28,032 nt of DNA from positions 1-28,032 of the forward strand of contig CAICTM010001504.1 of the NCBI GenBank assembly GCA_903772945.1, read 5' to 3'. A program made the position numbers and the translations under genes. Below, piece by piece: positions 26,802 to 28,032 of this stretch; within the stretch, counting starts at the first letter, position 1, and every line of letters begins with the position of its first letter. The notes under the pieces are model-generated. The model was given only the letters and a program-made list of their open reading frames with translations. It did not search any database and was not told where the DNA came from. Origin of the DNA: Seminavis robusta (Eukaryota > Bacillariophyta > Bacillariophyceae > Naviculales > Naviculaceae).

Positions 26802-28032
26802 AAGTATCAGAACCTTTAGTACGGTCAGCCAAAGGTCCTACCACACAGACCGAGTCAATAACAATGGCACTGTACGGCTCCGACTTACTACCGCCAATAG
26901 CGGCACAGTCTACCAGACTTGGAACATAAGTAATTTACACCCATACAAGGCCACATCCCCTTGTAGGATCCATCGGTGGACGCACATGTCTACATCCAAT
27001 CTCCGGAGAGTGCCCGCACTTTAATTCATAGTTTCTCCTTGTCCGACTGATGTCGTGCCTTCGCCTGTCGGGGCGAATGCAATACCGGCTTTAGCTTATT
27101 CGCACTCGATCCTAGTAGGTCTGAGTTCGACTCATGACGTAGTCTCTCGGAATCATTGGCCAGGTTTCAATGAACGCTCTAGTATACTAGGTTGTGATGA
27201 ACATCGTCTAGATATTTACGCGTGGAGCACTTCCACGTAATAGATAATGCTAGCGAATTTCCGCGTTCGTTTTGGATGTGGAGAGAGTAGGATGTACGCA
27301 CCTCTCTATCCCTTTACAGTCTCCCGCGGGAGTTCAGATCTACGATCCTTTGATTGTGATTCTCTCGTTGATTAGTTTTATAGCTTTCTAATCCTCTCAT
27401 AATTTCATTCTCTCAACTCAAAACACTCGAAAGATCTTTACATAGCTTTTAGCGTAGGCGATCACGGGAGCGAGTTGTAGATCGTTTCCGTAAGTTACAA
27501 CAGAGTTGTCGAAGGTGAGGGCGTTCGAAGTCAGCGGGTATGGAACAAGGAATGCCGACATGGATGTAGTTTTCATCACCGGTGAGAACGAGCGATGAGG
27601 AGAGGAGACCGCGTGACGCGAGCAATGTAGTTTGAGTGACGTTACTGTTCGTGTCAACTAACGACCGGGTCGGAGCGCATAGTCAAATCGGGTGCGTCCA
27701 GGTTCCGCGGTCAACGAGAGTAGAGAATAAAGCGTGGCATGGTCGAAGATTTTGAAGGATTAGACGATGCGACGCAAGAGGTTAATCTAATTAGTTTTGT
27801 TGCAGCACGGCTGAATGAAGAATTTGCTGAGAGAAAGACAACCTTCTTGCGATCGACTGTTCAATGGCTGAAGAGAGTTGGACGTCTTGCATGTTGTGTT
27901 CATTCAAGGTGCTATCTGTAGCGGTCTTCGAGGGTGTATTGCCTTAGAGCCGATCTTGCGAGGGAGGGACATAGCGAAATTATGTGGGGTATCCAATTCA
28001 GGAACGCAGGTGATGACCTGGGAGATGTAGAG
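26802..28032. other. Right end of window, unassigned
   Basis: No recognised gene. From about 27050 to 27420 the composition (many TCTC, CTCTCTATCCC and CTCTCAACTCAAAAC stretches) resembles a retrotransposon terminal repeat, but there is no second copy in the window to prove it. A plus-strand frame at 27739-27921 begins MVEDFEGLDDATQEVNLISF and looks protein-like for about 50 codons. It could be a first exon or the start of an element-encoded protein running past a splice or frameshift. Only the first part is plausible and no family is recognised. Confidence 0.3.

Noticed and set aside
27050..27420. Long terminal repeat of a retrotransposon.
   Set aside because: The composition is suggestive, but there is no second copy, no clear TG...CA ends, and no primer-binding site that I can identify.

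Overview
The window looks like nuclear DNA of a diatom, most likely a pennate one. Three things point there: an LHCX-type light-harvesting protein with a bipartite plastid pre-sequence and its ASAF signal, a transcription-factor-like protein with the stramenopile DUF6824 domain, and a divergent heat shock factor of the kind expanded in diatoms. Introns are short (75-187 bases) with GT-AG borders, gene spacing is moderate, and mobile-element debris is common. The sequence alone does not give a species.

Layout. 1-206 is a GGTTACTGG-type tandem repeat, and an inverted-repeat element of about 256 bases lies at 755-1010. A three-exon heat shock factor gene occupies 1568-3600 (+). 3601-6795 holds no recognisable gene but contains a tandem duplication at 5715-6278. 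A short unknown, probably nuclear, coiled-coil protein lies at 6796-7455 (-). A secreted type-B carboxylesterase occupies 8996-10783 (-), and a decayed copy of its 3' end sits just downstream at about 8410-8802. 10784-13007 is repeat-rich, with a small terminal-inverted-repeat element, a 439-base foldback element filled with 17-21 base units, and a 335-base MITE. A secreted protein gene (13008-13730, +) follows, and its 3' end lies in a 428-base tandem duplication. A second, inverted copy of the MITE is at 15417-15751.

The right half holds a DUF6824 regulator (17104-18447, +), a seven-exon membrane-bound class III nucleotide cyclase (18875-21828, -; 792 residues after splicing) and LHCX (23069-23804, +, two exons). 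The cyclase and LHCX are divergent across 1.24 kb. The DUF6824 gene and the cyclase are convergent. The last 4 kb carry a degenerate Ty3/gypsy retrotransposon (gag, protease and reverse transcriptase remnants) and unassigned sequence.

The genes do not form an obvious pathway. They include two putative regulators, one signalling cyclase, one photoprotection protein and two secreted proteins, separated by repeats. I did not find a convincing new multigene system. The most informative points are the reconstructed gene structures (hidden first intron of the heat shock factor, 34-base mini-exon and readable 75-base intron in the cyclase), the non-standard purine-recognition pair of the cyclase, the esterase tail pseudogene, and the inverted MITE pair around a secreted-protein gene.
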